Below, one piece after another: positions 26,592-37,272 of a DNA stretch of 64,000 nt (positions are counted from its first letter, which is position 1; every line of letters starts with the position of its first letter). Made by a program: the position numbers and the translations under genes. Under the pieces are notes generated by a model. It had not been told where the DNA came from. It made no database searches and was given only the letters and a program-made list of their open reading frames with translations. This stretch comes from Streptomyces litmocidini (GTDB lineage: Bacteria > Actinomycetota > Actinomycetes > Streptomycetales > Streptomycetaceae): assembly GCF_014649755.1 (NCBI RefSeq), contig NZ_BMTQ01000012.1, positions 1-64,000 on the forward strand, written 5' to 3'.

Positions 26592-27535
26592 CCGCCCGCC
26601 CCAGGCTGACCATCGGCCTGCCCGTGTACAACGGCGAGGAGTACCTCGCCGAATCGCTCGACGCCCTGCTCGGCCAGACCTACGAGGACTTCGAGCTGGT
26701 CGTCTCCGACAACGCCTCGACCGACGGGACCCAGGACATCTGCCGGAAGTACGCGGCGCGGGACTCGCGCGTCCGCTACCACCGGCTGCCCCGGAACATC
26801 GGCGCGACGCCGAACCACAACCGGCTGTTCGCCGAGTGCCGCACCGAACTGTTCAAGTGGGCCTCGCACGACGACCTGTACGCGCGCGACCTGCTGCGGC
26901 GCTGCGTGGAGGCGCTCGACGAGCGGCCGGAGGCGATCCTCGCCCACGCCGACCAGGCGGTCGTCGACGCCGACGGCCGGGTGAAGGTCCCGTACGAGTA
27001 CACGCTGGCCACCGCCTCCCGGCGGGCGCCGGAGCGCTTCCGCAGCATGCTGTTCGAGCCCGGCGGCGACGACTTCTACGGGGTGGTCCGGGCCGACGTG
27101 CTGCGCCGGGTGAAGCCGATGGACAGCTACCACCACGCGGACCGCACGTTCGTCTCCGAACTCGGACTGCACGGGCCCTTCCACCAAGTGCCGGAGCTGC
27201 TGTACTTCCGCCGTGACCACCCCGCCCGCGCCGAGCGGGCGAACCCCTCGAAGCGCTCCCGGTGCGTCAACCTGGACCCGCGCCGGGCGGGCCCGCTGCA
27301 CCCGACGCCCCGGCTGCTCGCCGAGTACGTCCTGGGCTTCGTGTCGGCGATCCGGCGGGCGCCGCTGTCGGCGGCCGACCGGCGCGCCTGCTACGGCCAC
27401 CTGGCCGCGTGGATGTCCAGCCGGGCCCGGCCGGGTGCCGGCGAGCGGGTCGAGGACCGCGCGCCGGTCGACCCGGCCCGGCTCGCCGTCTCCGTCGACG
27501 ACCTCGTCGCCGGGCGCGAGGGAAGGCTGCGGTGA
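26588..27535 (+). CDS. Glycosyltransferase family 2
   Basis: A 315-residue GT-A enzyme. The nucleotide-sugar domain begins LTIGLPVYNGEEYLAESLD and continues YEDFELVVSDNASTDGTQD. The metal-binding motif is the SHDD in LFKWASHDDLYARDLLRR. The acceptor half includes FRSMLFEPGGDDFYGVVR and a C-terminal helical tail. It lies in an ATGA overlap after the flippase and a GTGA overlap before the pyruvyltransferase. It likely adds a sugar to the lipid-linked repeat or a side chain. Donor is unknown. Confidence 0.88.
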   Translation: MTARPRLTIGLPVYNGEEYLAESLDALLGQTYEDFELVVSDNASTDGTQDICRKYAARDSRVRYHRLPRNIGATPNHNRLFAECRTELFKWASHDDLYARDLLRRCVEALDERPEAILAHADQAVVDADGRVKVPYEYTLATASRRAPERFRSMLFEPGGDDFYGVVRADVLRRVKPMDSYHHADRTFVSELGLHGPFHQVPELLYFRRDHPARAERANPSKRSRCVNLDPRRAGPLHPTPRLLAEYVLGFVSAIRRAPLSAADRRACYGHLAAWMSSRARPGAGERVEDRAPVDPARLAVSVDDLVAGREGRLR

Positions 27536-28740
27536 CCGCCGTACGCGTCGGGGTCTTCGGCCTGCTCGGCTCCGGCAACCTCGGCAACGACGGGTCGCTG
27601 GAGGCCGTGCTCGGCTACCTCCGCGCCGAACACCCGGGGGCGGTCGTCGACGCGCTCTGCGGCGGCCCCGAAGCGGTCACGGCCCGCTTCGGGATCCCCG
27701 CGACCCGCCTCCACTGGTACCGCGGGGAGTACCGGACCGCGTCGCGCGCGGGCGCGGTCGCGGGGAAGGGCCTGGGCAAGCTCGTCGACGTCTTCCGCAC
27801 CGCCGCCTGGGTGCGCCGGCACGACGTGGTGATCGTCCCGGGCATGGGCGTCCTGGAGGCCACGCTGCCCCTGCGCCCGTGGGGCTTCCCGTACTCGCTG
27901 TTCCTGCTCTGCGCGGCCGGCCGGCTCCTCGGCACCCCGGTCGCGCTCGTCGGCGTGGGCGCCGCCGCGATCCGCGACCGGCCGACCCGGGCCCTGGTCC
28001 GCTGGTCGGCGCGGCTCGCCGCCCACCGGTCGTACCGGGACGCCCAGTCCCGCGACGCCCTGCGGGCGATGGGCGTGGACACCGCGCGCGACGAGGTCCA
28101 CCCGGACCTGGCGTTCTCCCTGCCGGCGCCGCCTGCTCCCCCGGCGGGCCCGCCGGGGCTGGTCTGCGTCGGCGTCATGGCCTTCCACGGCGGCAACGAC
28201 GACCGTGCCCGGGCCGAGGAGATCCACCGGCGCTATCTCGACGGGACGATCCGCTTCGTCCGCGCGCTGGTCGAGGAGGGCAGGCCGGTCCGGCTGCTCA
28301 CCGGCGACGCCGTCGACGCGACGGTGGTCACCGCGATCCTCCACGCGGTGGACTCGCCGCTGGTCACCGCCGCCCGGACGGCCTCGCTGGCGGACCTGAC
28401 GAGGGAGATGGCGGCCGCCGACACGGCGGTGGCGATCCGCTACCACAATCTGATCTGCGCGCTGAAGGCGGGCACCCCGGTGCTCGCGGTCACCTACGCG
28501 GCGAAGAGCGAGGCCCTCATGGCGGAGATGGGCCTCGGCGAGTACTGCCATCCGGCGCGCGAGGTCGACGCCGACCTGCTGCTCGAACAGTTCCGGGACC
28601 TCGGGAAGCGCTCGGCGGAACTGCGGCGGACGCTCGCCGAACGGAACGAGACCGCCGCCCGGCGCCTCGACCGCCAGTTCACCGCCCTGACGGCGGCCCT
28701 GTTCCCGACCACCACCCCCACCTCGCGGAAGGCTCCATGA
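27532..28740 (+). CDS. Polysaccharide pyruvyltransferase family protein
   Basis: A 402-residue protein of the CsaB/WcaK pyruvyltransferase family. The N-terminus VRVGVFGLLGSGNLGNDGSL is the family signature for the GNLGD-type loop. Later come DVVIVPGMGVLEATLPL, ARRSYRDAQSR-like SYRDAQSRDALRAMGV, VHPDLAFSLP and, near the C-terminus, AIRYHNLICALKAGTPVLAV, where the conserved H is in RYHN. Relatives add ketal pyruvate from phosphoenolpyruvate to sugars of exopolysaccharides, giving negative charge. GTGA start at 27532; the next gene overlaps by ATGA. Confidence 0.85.
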   Translation: MTAVRVGVFGLLGSGNLGNDGSLEAVLGYLRAEHPGAVVDALCGGPEAVTARFGIPATRLHWYRGEYRTASRAGAVAGKGLGKLVDVFRTAAWVRRHDVVIVPGMGVLEATLPLRPWGFPYSLFLLCAAGRLLGTPVALVGVGAAAIRDRPTRALVRWSARLAAHRSYRDAQSRDALRAMGVDTARDEVHPDLAFSLPAPPAPPAGPPGLVCVGVMAFHGGNDDRARAEEIHRRYLDGTIRFVRALVEEGRPVRLLTGDAVDATVVTAILHAVDSPLVTAARTASLADLTREMAAADTAVAIRYHNLICALKAGTPVLAVTYAAKSEALMAEMGLGEYCHPAREVDADLLLEQFRDLGKRSAELRRTLAERNETAARRLDRQFTALTAALFPTTTPTSRKAP

Positions 28741-29288
28741 AAGCGACCGAAGTCCCCGAGATCGCCGGCGCGTACCTGTTCGAACCGACGCCGTACGCCG
28801 ACGAACGCGGCTTCTTCTGCCGCACCTTCGACGCCGACGTGGTCCGTTCCGTCGGCATCGACCCGGACGCCTTCGTCCAGGACAGCCTGTCCCGCTCGGT
28901 CCGGGGCGTGGTGCGCGGGCTGCACCTGCGCTCGGGCAAGGGGGAGGCCAAGCTGGTGCGCTGCTCGTACGGAAGGGTCTTCGACGTCGTCGTCGACCTG
29001 CGGGCCGACTCACCGACCTACCGGAACCGGGCCTTCTTCGAACTGTCCGGCGAGACGCAGACGACGCTGTACATCCCGGCGGGGTGCGCGCACGGCTTCC
29101 AGGCGCTGACCGGGACCGCCGACACCTCGTACCGGATCGACCGCCCGCACGACCCGGCGGAGGACGTGACGATCGCCTTCGACGACCCGGAACTCGCCGT
29201 CCCCTGGCCGCTGCCCGTCACGTCGGTGTCCCGGCGGGACCGGGAGGCGCCGAGCCTCTCCGAGGTCCTGAAGCACGGAGAGGGGTGA
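28737..29288 (+). CDS. rfbC: dTDP-4-dehydrorhamnose 3,5-epimerase (RmlC/RfbC) family
   Basis: A 183-residue cupin epimerase. It contains PYADERGFFCRTFDADV, QDSLSRSVRGVVRGLHLR with the catalytic His, LVRCSYGRVFDVVVDLR with the following Asp of the dyad, and YIPAGCAHGFQALTG. Length and motifs match RmlC, which epimerises C3 and C5 of a 4-keto-6-deoxy sugar. There is no rmlA, rmlB or rmlD beside it, so it may act on the CDP-sugar of this operon rather than on dTDP-rhamnose. That is inference. ATGA overlap with the pyruvyltransferase. Confidence 0.85.
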   Translation: MKATEVPEIAGAYLFEPTPYADERGFFCRTFDADVVRSVGIDPDAFVQDSLSRSVRGVVRGLHLRSGKGEAKLVRCSYGRVFDVVVDLRADSPTYRNRAFFELSGETQTTLYIPAGCAHGFQALTGTADTSYRIDRPHDPAEDVTIAFDDPELAVPWPLPVTSVSRRDREAPSLSEVLKHGEG

Positions 29289-29295
29289 GGTCGGC

Positions 29296-30615
29296 GTGGA
29301 CACCGAAGAGTTCCGGCTCCCCAGGTCGCGGAAGGCGAACGAGCGCCTGCACGCCCTGATCCCCGGGGGCGCGCACACCTACGCCAAGGGCGACGACCAG
29401 TACCCCGAGAACCTGGCGCCGGTCATCAGCCACGGCCGCGGCGCCCACGTGTGGGACGTCGACGGCAACCGCTACGTCGAGTACGGCTCCGGCCTGCGCT
29501 CGGTCAGTCTCGGCCACGCCCACCCGCGCGTGGTCGAGGCGGTGCGGCGGGAGATCGACCGGGGCAGCAACTTCGTCCGGCCGTCGATCCTGGAGGCCGA
29601 GGCGGCGGAACGCTTCCTCGCCACCGTCCCGACCGCCGAGATGGTGAAGTTCGCGAAGAACGGCTCGGACGCCACCACGGCGGCGGTACGCCTGGCCCGC
29701 GCCGTCACCGGGCGCACGCGGGTGGCGCTCTGCGCCGACCACCCGTTCTTCTCCGTCGACGACTGGTTCATCGGCACGACACCGATGTCGGCGGGGATCC
29801 CCGCCACGGACCTCACGGTGACGTTCCCGTACGGAGACCTGCCCGCGACGGAACAGCTCCTGTCCCGGCACGAGGGCGAGATAGCCTGCCTGATCCTGGA
29901 ACCCGCCGCCCACACCGAGCCCCCGCCCGGCTACCTCGCGGGCCTGCGCGCCCTCGCGGACCGGCACGGCTGCGTTCTGGTCTTCGACGAGATGATCACC
30001 GGTTTCCGCTGGTCCGAGGCGGGTGCCCAGGGCCTGTACGGGGTCGTCCCCGACCTCTCCACGTTCGGCAAGGCCCTGGGCAACGGCTTCGCCGTCTCCG
30101 CACTCGCCGGGCGCCGCGACCTGATGGAACGGGGCGGCCTGCGCCACTCCGACGACCGGGTGTTCCTCCTCTCCACCACGCACGGCGCGGAGACCCACTC
30201 CCTGGCGGCCGCGATGGCGGTACAGACGACCTACACGGAAGAGGGCGTCACCGCCCGCCTGCACGCCCTCGGCGAGCGCCTGGCCGCCGGCGTCCGCGCG
30301 GCGGCGACCGCCATGGGAGTCGGCGACCACGTGGTCGTACGGGGCCGGGCCAGCAACCTGGTCTTCGCCACCCTCGACGAGAACGGGCAGCCCTCGCAGG
30401 AGTACCGCACCCTGTTCCTGCGCGGACTCCTGACGGGCGGGGTGCTGGCCCCGTCGTTCGTGGTGAGCAGCGCGCTGGACGACGCCGACATCGACCACAC
30501 CGTCGATGCGGTGGCCCAGGCCTGCGCGGTGTACCGAAAGGCCCTGGACGCCGGGGACCCGACCCCCTGGCTGGCGGGCCGGCCGGTGAAACCGGTCTTC
30601 CGCCGCCGGGCGTGA
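29296..30615 (+). CDS. Class III PLP enzyme, glutamate-1-semialdehyde aminomutase-like
   Basis: A 439-residue aminotransferase-fold protein, the last gene of the operon. It starts at GTG 29296, 7 bp after the epimerase. ERLHALIPGGAHTYAKGDDQYP and VWDVDGNRYVEYGSGLRSVSLGHAHP are the N-terminal class III signature. VLVFDEMITGFRW contains the PLP-binding Asp, and LSTFGKALGNGFAVSALAG holds the Schiff-base Lys. Copies in polysaccharide loci are thought to transaminate a keto-sugar; the true heme-pathway enzyme (hemL) would not be expected here. The gene ends 8 bp from the convergent phosphatase gene, and I see no clear terminator. Confidence 0.85.
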   Translation: MDTEEFRLPRSRKANERLHALIPGGAHTYAKGDDQYPENLAPVISHGRGAHVWDVDGNRYVEYGSGLRSVSLGHAHPRVVEAVRREIDRGSNFVRPSILEAEAAERFLATVPTAEMVKFAKNGSDATTAAVRLARAVTGRTRVALCADHPFFSVDDWFIGTTPMSAGIPATDLTVTFPYGDLPATEQLLSRHEGEIACLILEPAAHTEPPPGYLAGLRALADRHGCVLVFDEMITGFRWSEAGAQGLYGVVPDLSTFGKALGNGFAVSALAGRRDLMERGGLRHSDDRVFLLSTTHGAETHSLAAAMAVQTTYTEEGVTARLHALGERLAAGVRAAATAMGVGDHVVVRGRASNLVFATLDENGQPSQEYRTLFLRGLLTGGVLAPSFVVSSALDDADIDHTVDAVAQACAVYRKALDAGDPTPWLAGRPVKPVFRRRA

Positions 30616-30622
30616 CGCGACC

Positions 30623-31282
30623 TCACCGCCCGGAGCCGACGACCCGATCGACGCCCCACGCGACCACCGGCACCACCGCGAGCGCGGTGCACCAGCCACC
30701 GAGGGCGTCGGTCGGGTAGTGCGCGCCCAGGACGACCTGCGCCCAGCCCATGGCGACGCCGGCGACGAGCGCGGCGGTGAACACGCACAGCGTGCCGACC
30801 GCCCCGCCGAGCCCGAACCGCCCGACCACGAGCAACGCCACCACGAGGACGAAGGAGGTGAGGAAGGCGGTGTGCCCGCTCGGGAACGACAGGTTGTCCC
30901 CGTGAATGGTGCGCCCCACCAGGAACTTGAGCAGCCGGGCCACGACCACGGCCGCACCGACCCCGACACCGACGAACACGGCGGCCCGAGGCCACCCGAG
31001 CACCAGGCACCCGACGACGGCGACCAGGACGAGCACGGCCGCGCCCACGGGCTCCCCCAGGAGGTCCAGCCCCAGGGCGACGTCCCGCCGGGACGACACC
31101 GCCTCGCCGACCACCGCCCCGACCCGCACGTCCACCACACCGGGCCGACCGTCGCCGGCGTACAGGACCCCGAGCACGACGACCACCACCGCGGCGAGAC
31201 CCGCGATCCCCCCGAGCCCCGCCCGCACCGCCGAAGGCAACACCACGGCAGTCGAAGCCCCCTTCACCCGCCCACGCCGCAT
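30623..31282 (-). CDS. PAP2-family membrane phosphatase
   Basis: A 219-residue membrane protein of the phosphatidic-acid phosphatase type 2 family, with five or six hydrophobic helices. The three active-site motifs are KFLVGRTIHG (degenerate KxxxxxxRP), the exact PSGH in LSFPSGHTAFLTS, and GAHYPTDALGGW (SRxxxxxHxxxD-type). It hydrolyses lipid phosphates, possibly undecaprenyl pyrophosphate, which would recycle the carrier used by the convergent polysaccharide operon; that link is inference. The ATG at 31282 has a GGAGGG ribosome site; an upstream ATG at 31336 is possible. Confidence 0.83.
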   Translation of the reverse strand: MRRGRVKGASTAVVLPSAVRAGLGGIAGLAAVVVVVLGVLYAGDGRPGVVDVRVGAVVGEAVSSRRDVALGLDLLGEPVGAAVLVLVAVVGCLVLGWPRAAVFVGVGVGAAVVVARLLKFLVGRTIHGDNLSFPSGHTAFLTSFVLVVALLVVGRFGLGGAVGTLCVFTAALVAGVAMGWAQVVLGAHYPTDALGGWCTALAVVPVVAWGVDRVVGSGR

Positions 31283-31499
31283 TCTCCCCCACCCTCCGAG
31301 CACAACCTCCGGGCGGATCCCGGCACTTGACACCATAGTCAGGACGGAGCGGGTGACATCACCGCACCGCTCCTGTCCGGCTCGGCACACGCCGACAGCG
31401 CGATCGACGTCCTCAGGCGCGGGGGACCGGACGCGGTCCGGAACCAGAGGCCTCGGCCGACGGCGGAGGACAAGAAGCACTTCCGCGTCGACTGTGGCC

Positions 31500-31755
31500 T
31501 CATGCCGGCTGCGCTTCTCGTCGCGGCGGATGCAGCGCCCCGTTCAACGACGACAACGACTCGTCGACCGCCTCCTCGCCCCCATCGGTCTCGCCGTCCG
31601 TCCCCGGCGACGCACCGGCGACACACCGGCGACCGTCACGGTCGGGGACTTGGCCGGCATGGAGTTCCAGGCGGCCCGGGACGCGGCGCAGGCCGACGGC
31701 ATCCACCTCGCCCTCGACGCCGATCCCCTGGACGGCGCCTTCAACGGCTTCGACC
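31500..31755 (+). pseudogene. Remnant of a lipoprotein-like or membrane protein with a PASTA domain
   Basis: Two plus-strand frames together read like one gene. The first gives a Cys-containing, Ser/Pro-rich linker (SSTASSPPSVSPSVPGDAPAT, ending near 31622). The second gives a PASTA-like unit (VTVGDLAGMEFQAARDAA, DGIHLALDADPLDGAFNGF) up to about 31752. A frameshift joins them at about 31620. Right after GFDRN the similarity stops and a minus-strand transposase remnant begins. The intact family carries this linker and PASTA-type domain near its C-terminus, so the gene was probably cut by an insertion. No start codon is assignable. Confidence 0.5.
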
Positions 31756-31975
31756 GAAACCTACGGGGCCCCTCGGCGTTCGCAGATCCGGATGATCCGG
31801 ACGATCCGGTGGGCGCGGGACGCGGGGAGGTCGTGGTACCGGCTCGGCAGGGTGGGCGAGGTCCACAGCACCTGCCCGAGCCGGTCGGTCACGACCTGCA
31901 CGTCCGCACCGTGGCGGCGGTGCCCGGCCGGGCAGTCGGCCCGGCCGTCGCCCACGCGGTCACTCTCGACGAGAG
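31756..31975 (-). mobile_element. IS5-family (DDE_Tnp_4) transposase remnant
   Basis: The minus strand encodes HRRHGADVQVVTDRLGQVLW, then TSPTLPSRYHDLPASRAHRI and ICERRGAP before a stop at 31761. This matches the central part of Streptomyces IS5-type transposases, where HRRHG.NVQV.TD.. is followed by the second catalytic region and a .HD..A.R.H segment. Both ends of the transposase are missing, and no inverted repeats are visible. It abuts the broken PASTA gene at about 31755. Most of the rest of 31300-32056 holds nothing else I recognise. Confidence 0.6.
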
Positions 31976-32056
31976 TCCCTGTGCAGCCGTGTGGACAACG
32001 GCAACTGCAGCCCGACCGAGCCTCCTCCTCCGCCTCCTCACCCGTGACGACGGGCG

Positions 32057-32398
32057 CTACCAGATCCTGATCTTCGTGATCTTGTGGATGGGCTCACCGG
32101 GGACGTTGCCGAAATGCCACTTGTCCACGGTCCCGCTGGTCGTCGGCGCCCCCAGCTTCGGCACGTACTCGAACGTGACCTTGTTGTCTCCGGTCCAGAT
32201 CCGGTCCACGCCGTAGATCGCCACGCTCTGCACGCCCGCGTTGGCGAAGCAGAGGGAGCCGCCCGCGTTGTGAAGCAGCAGGAGGTCCAATCCATTGCAA
32301 TCGGTGCGGTTGATGGCGTACGCCGACGAAGCAGGCAGCGCAACGGCCATGGCTCCGGCCGCCGCGACTACCGCGAGGCGTGTGAGGAAGCGCTTCAC
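32057..32398 (-). CDS. Secreted beta/gamma-crystallin-like protein
   Basis: A 113-residue exported protein. The signal peptide is MKRFLTRLAVVAAAGAMAVA with a cut near SSAYA-I (about residue 28). The mature 85 residues (INRTDCNGLDLLLLHNAGG, SLCFANAGVQSVAIYGVDR, IWTGDNKVTFEYVP) resemble the small Streptomyces killer-toxin-like and crystallin-fold proteins, with two cysteines that can form a disulfide. Known relatives include growth-inhibiting and protease-inhibiting proteins, but activity cannot be predicted from this sequence. The ATG at 32398 follows AAGGAACAACCC on the minus strand. It appears monocistronic. Confidence 0.7.
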   Translation of the reverse strand: MKRFLTRLAVVAAAGAMAVALPASSAYAINRTDCNGLDLLLLHNAGGSLCFANAGVQSVAIYGVDRIWTGDNKVTFEYVPKLGAPTTSGTVDKWHFGNVPGEPIHKITKIRIW

Positions 32399-32779
32399 TG
32401 GTGGGTTGTTCCTTCCATGGTGGTGTGGTGCCGCCGAGGGCCACGGCGCGCGGCGGCATCGCAGGGACGCACGCGCGTCCCATCAGCACGACGTGGGGAA
32501 AGGCACTCCCGTTCACCACGTGGACGCCTTTCTCCGGACGCGGTCGCGATCTCTCTCCACGGCTGTCGGCCCCTCGTCCGAAGGCGCGTCCACACGCTCC
32601 CGGAAAGTGACGGGAAACGGACGCCGAACCGGGCACCCGCCCGGGCCCGTCCTCTTGCCGAACGAGGCTCCACCCGCCCGAAGCCCCGGCGGGTCCCCCG
32701 CCGGAGCCGCTGCAGCCCGAACCGCGCGGCGGACGTCGCCGCCACGGTCCTCACCCCGGGGAGACGGCGCCGAAAAGGC
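32399..32779. other. Intergenic stretch with no recognisable gene
   Basis: The 381 bp between the crystallin-like gene and the serine hydrolase stop shows only low-complexity Arg/Pro-rich open frames on both strands, without start sites or protein similarity that I recognise. It should contain the promoter of the crystallin-like gene near its left end. Confidence 0.5.
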
Positions 32780-33928
32780 TCAGCCGGTGGAGTCCAGGAC
32801 TTCGTAGACGCGCCTGAGGTAGTCATGGGTGCGCTCCGAGCCGAGGATTCCGTCGCCCAGCCGGTTCATCGTGTACGAGAACGTGACGCGCCGGTCGAGG
32901 TCCATCAGGACGATCGAACCGCCCCGGCCGACCCAGAAGCAGATCCTTCCGGTGGGCATGTGCGGGATCGTCCTCGCATCGGCGAGTGCGAAGCCGATGC
33001 CCCAGCGCACGGGGACGCCCAGGAACAGGTCGACTCCGTCCGCCTGCACGTCGAGGACCTTCTCCGTCGTTTCCTCGGAGAGGAGCCGGACACCGTTCAC
33101 CCGGCCGCGTCGTGAGATCACGGAGAGGGCGCGGGCCATGCCCCGTGCGTTGCCGTGTCCGTTGACGGCGCCCAGTTCGGCACGGCGCCACTGCGGAGTG
33201 TCGACGTGCTCGTCCCTGGCGGGGCTGCCGAGCAAGGTCTTGGTGAAGATCCCCTCGGGGTCGAGGCCGGTGGGCACCCCGGAGAGCGGCGACGGGGCCA
33301 CCAGCTCGGCGATGCGCGGCCAGTCGGCCTGACGCGCGCCGATCTGGACGTCGGCCTGCGCCGGTTCGGCGATCTCCGTGTCGACGAACTCGGTCAGGGT
33401 ACGGCCGCTGACCCGCCGGACGAGCTCTCCCACGAGCTGTCCCTGGGTCTGCACGTGATAGCCCGAGGCGCTGCCCGGCTTCCACCAGGGCGCCTGGGCT
33501 GCCAGCCTGGCGCTGGCGGTAGGCCGGTCGTACAGATCGTCCATGGTGAACGGCTGCTGCCAGCCGGACAGCCCCGAGGTGTGCCCCAGAACATGCCGCA
33601 CCTCGATGTCCTGCTTCCCCTGGGCGGCGAATTCAGGCCAGTAGTGCGCGACCGGGCGGTAGAGATCCAGTGCTCCCCTGTCGACGAGGACGAGGGCCGC
33701 CAGACTGCTCAGGGTCTTGGTGGTCGACCAGAGGTTGACCAGTGTGTCCTGGTGCCACGGGACGGTCCGCGCTTCGTCGGCGTGCCCGCCCCACAGGTCG
33801 ACCTCCATGACTCCGTCGACATCCACGGCGATCGACGCTCCCAGTTCCTCGCCGGACTCCAGGTGCGCCGCCAGCGCCGCTCGGACCGGTTCGAACCGGG
33901 CGGTGCTCGTTCCTTCGACATGGACCAT
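32780..33928 (-). CDS. Serine hydrolase / beta-lactamase-fold esterase (EstB type)
   Basis: A 382-residue class C beta-lactamase-like enzyme. The nucleophile motif is LVNLWSTTKTLSSLA with S68-x-x-K71. VRHVLGHTSGLSGW is the conserved HTSGL block, and SASGYHVQTQGQLVGELVRRVSG provides the tyrosine. The tail has WGIGFALADAR and FWVGRGGSIVLMDL. It has no signal peptide, so it is probably a cytoplasmic esterase or amidase rather than a resistance enzyme. I chose the ATG at 33928 (MVHVEGT), which has GGAGAG just upstream; the open frame extends to 34282 but that part looks non-coding. Confidence 0.85.
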   Translation of the reverse strand: MVHVEGTSTARFEPVRAALAAHLESGEELGASIAVDVDGVMEVDLWGGHADEARTVPWHQDTLVNLWSTTKTLSSLAALVLVDRGALDLYRPVAHYWPEFAAQGKQDIEVRHVLGHTSGLSGWQQPFTMDDLYDRPTASARLAAQAPWWKPGSASGYHVQTQGQLVGELVRRVSGRTLTEFVDTEIAEPAQADVQIGARQADWPRIAELVAPSPLSGVPTGLDPEGIFTKTLLGSPARDEHVDTPQWRRAELGAVNGHGNARGMARALSVISRRGRVNGVRLLSEETTEKVLDVQADGVDLFLGVPVRWGIGFALADARTIPHMPTGRICFWVGRGGSIVLMDLDRRVTFSYTMNRLGDGILGSERTHDYLRRVYEVLDSTG

Positions 33929-34229
33929 GTCTTCTCTCCATTCCTGACGACGACCTTTCGACCACTCAACGGAGCGGATGTCCTGCTGGTTCAGGTGTCG
34001 TCGCAGGTGGGGGCATCCGTCCGGAAGCCCCTCTGGCGGGACGCCCCCTGCGGAGATCGTCTGCACCGGCTGCGCGGCGCGGGTGCCCGCGGTCCAGCAG
34101 GCCGGGCCCCGCCTGGACGAGGAAGCCGGCCGGCGCACGGCCGCCTCCGAAGGGATCGTGCCGATCGGCGTCCTGCTCATGTCCTGTGTGGTGTGCGGGA
34201 GGGGGACGACGGTGTCCTCGCCACTCCGG

Positions 34230-34577
34230 TCACTGGAACCCCGGCACCTGCGCCGGAAGGGCACCTGCGAGGTGCTGGTCACCGAGCCCCTGGGCTACGC
34301 CCTGCGGGTGCCGCCCGAGAGCCGTGACACCGTGCGCTTCGAGCGGGCCCTTGCCCGGGCGCACCGGTTCATGGACCAGGGCCGGCCCGAACGCGTCGTG
34401 GAAGAGGCGCGAAATGCCCTGGAGATGTGGCGTGGCCCCGCGTTCGCCGACGCCGCGCACCACCTGTTCGCCGTCAACGAGGCGGCACGCCTGGAAGAAC
34501 CGCGCCAGGCCACCCGTGAGATCCGCGCCATCGCCCTGCTCCTGCGGGGACGGATCGTCGAGGCCCTGTGCCCCGGG
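34230..34577 (+). pseudogene. Fragment of a SARP-family regulator (BTAD domain only)
   Basis: The plus strand encodes SLEPRHLRR, LVTEPLGYALRVPPESRDTV, RFERALARAHRF, PERVVEEARNALEMWRGPAF and AARLEEPRQATREIRAI. This is the junction and bacterial transcriptional activator domain of Streptomyces antibiotic regulatory proteins. The OmpR-type DNA-binding domain that should precede it is absent, and upstream sequence does not resemble one. The frame drifts into low-complexity sequence after about 34580. It cannot work as an activator. No sign of its former target cluster is seen nearby. Confidence 0.7.
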
Positions 34578-34751
34578 ACGCCTTCGGGGAGGGCCCGGAC
34601 GCGGGACGACGGGGGCGAGCTCCGGTGGTCCGCCCGCCCTCCGCGCCGTCCCGACGGCGAGGGAGCGCCCGGGGGCACGGTCATCGACTCGGGCACGGCG
34701 TTCACTGCGGCGCGCCCCTCTCCTCCGGCTGCTTCGGGCGTCCGAGGGCGG

Positions 34752-34782
34752 CGCCCCGTCACCGACGAACGGTGACGGGGCG
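34752..34782. terminator. Strong perfect hairpin, likely bidirectional terminator
   Basis: CGCCCCGTCACC (34752-34763) pairs perfectly over 12 bp with GGTGACGGGGCG (34771-34782) across a 7-base loop. It lies about 45 bp beyond the stop of the minus-strand haloperoxidase gene and beyond the SARP fragment on the plus strand, so it could end transcripts from both sides. Confidence 0.6.
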
Positions 34783-34825
34783 CGTGCGGGTCGCCGCCCG
34801 GCCCGTGAGGGGCCGGCCTCCGGCC

Positions 34826-36892
<2,067 letters not shown>

Positions 36893-36895
36893 TCA

Positions 36896-36909
36896 AATTG
36901 CGATCAATT
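36896..36909. promoter_or_regulatory. AT-rich inverted repeat upstream of the secreted hydrolase
   Basis: AATTG-CGAT-CAATT is a perfect short inverted repeat in an unusually AT-rich patch (about 36880-36955), 92 bp upstream of the hydrolase ATG. It could be an operator within the promoter. The remaining gap to 37272 shows no gene that I recognise. Confidence 0.35.
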
Positions 36910-37272
36910 GGGCTGTGCGCAAACAAAACTGGCGTGTGGCTTTGTCCTGGCGGACCGGACGGTGACGGCTCCGGGGCCTGACCGGCCCTGCCGACCGCCG
37001 CCACCACAGCCGACGGGGCTGACGCCCGGTCAGGGCTTTCATGTGCCCGGACGTCACTGCTTCCTACGAGCGATGCCGCACCGCGGTTCACCGACGCCGG
37101 CGACTTCGGCGTCCGTTCCGGCCCGAGCGGTCACGACCGGCGGCACGGACCGACAAGCGGCGCGACAAGGAGACGACAAGGTTCGCAAAGGGGTCCCGCC
37201 GAGTGGGGAGCACTCCCCCGCGCAAGCGGGAGAGCACGCCGCGGAACACTCGAACAGAACGGGGCACCACCC

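Noticed and set aside
29296-30615. hemL (glutamate-1-semialdehyde aminomutase of heme synthesis)
   Set aside because: The family match is good, but position as the last gene of a polysaccharide operon argues for a sugar aminotransferase-like role.
33929-34282. N-terminal extension of the EstB-type serine hydrolase
   Set aside because: The open frame continues upstream, but the extension lacks motifs and the ATG at 33928 has its own ribosome site; homologue length also fits the shorter form.
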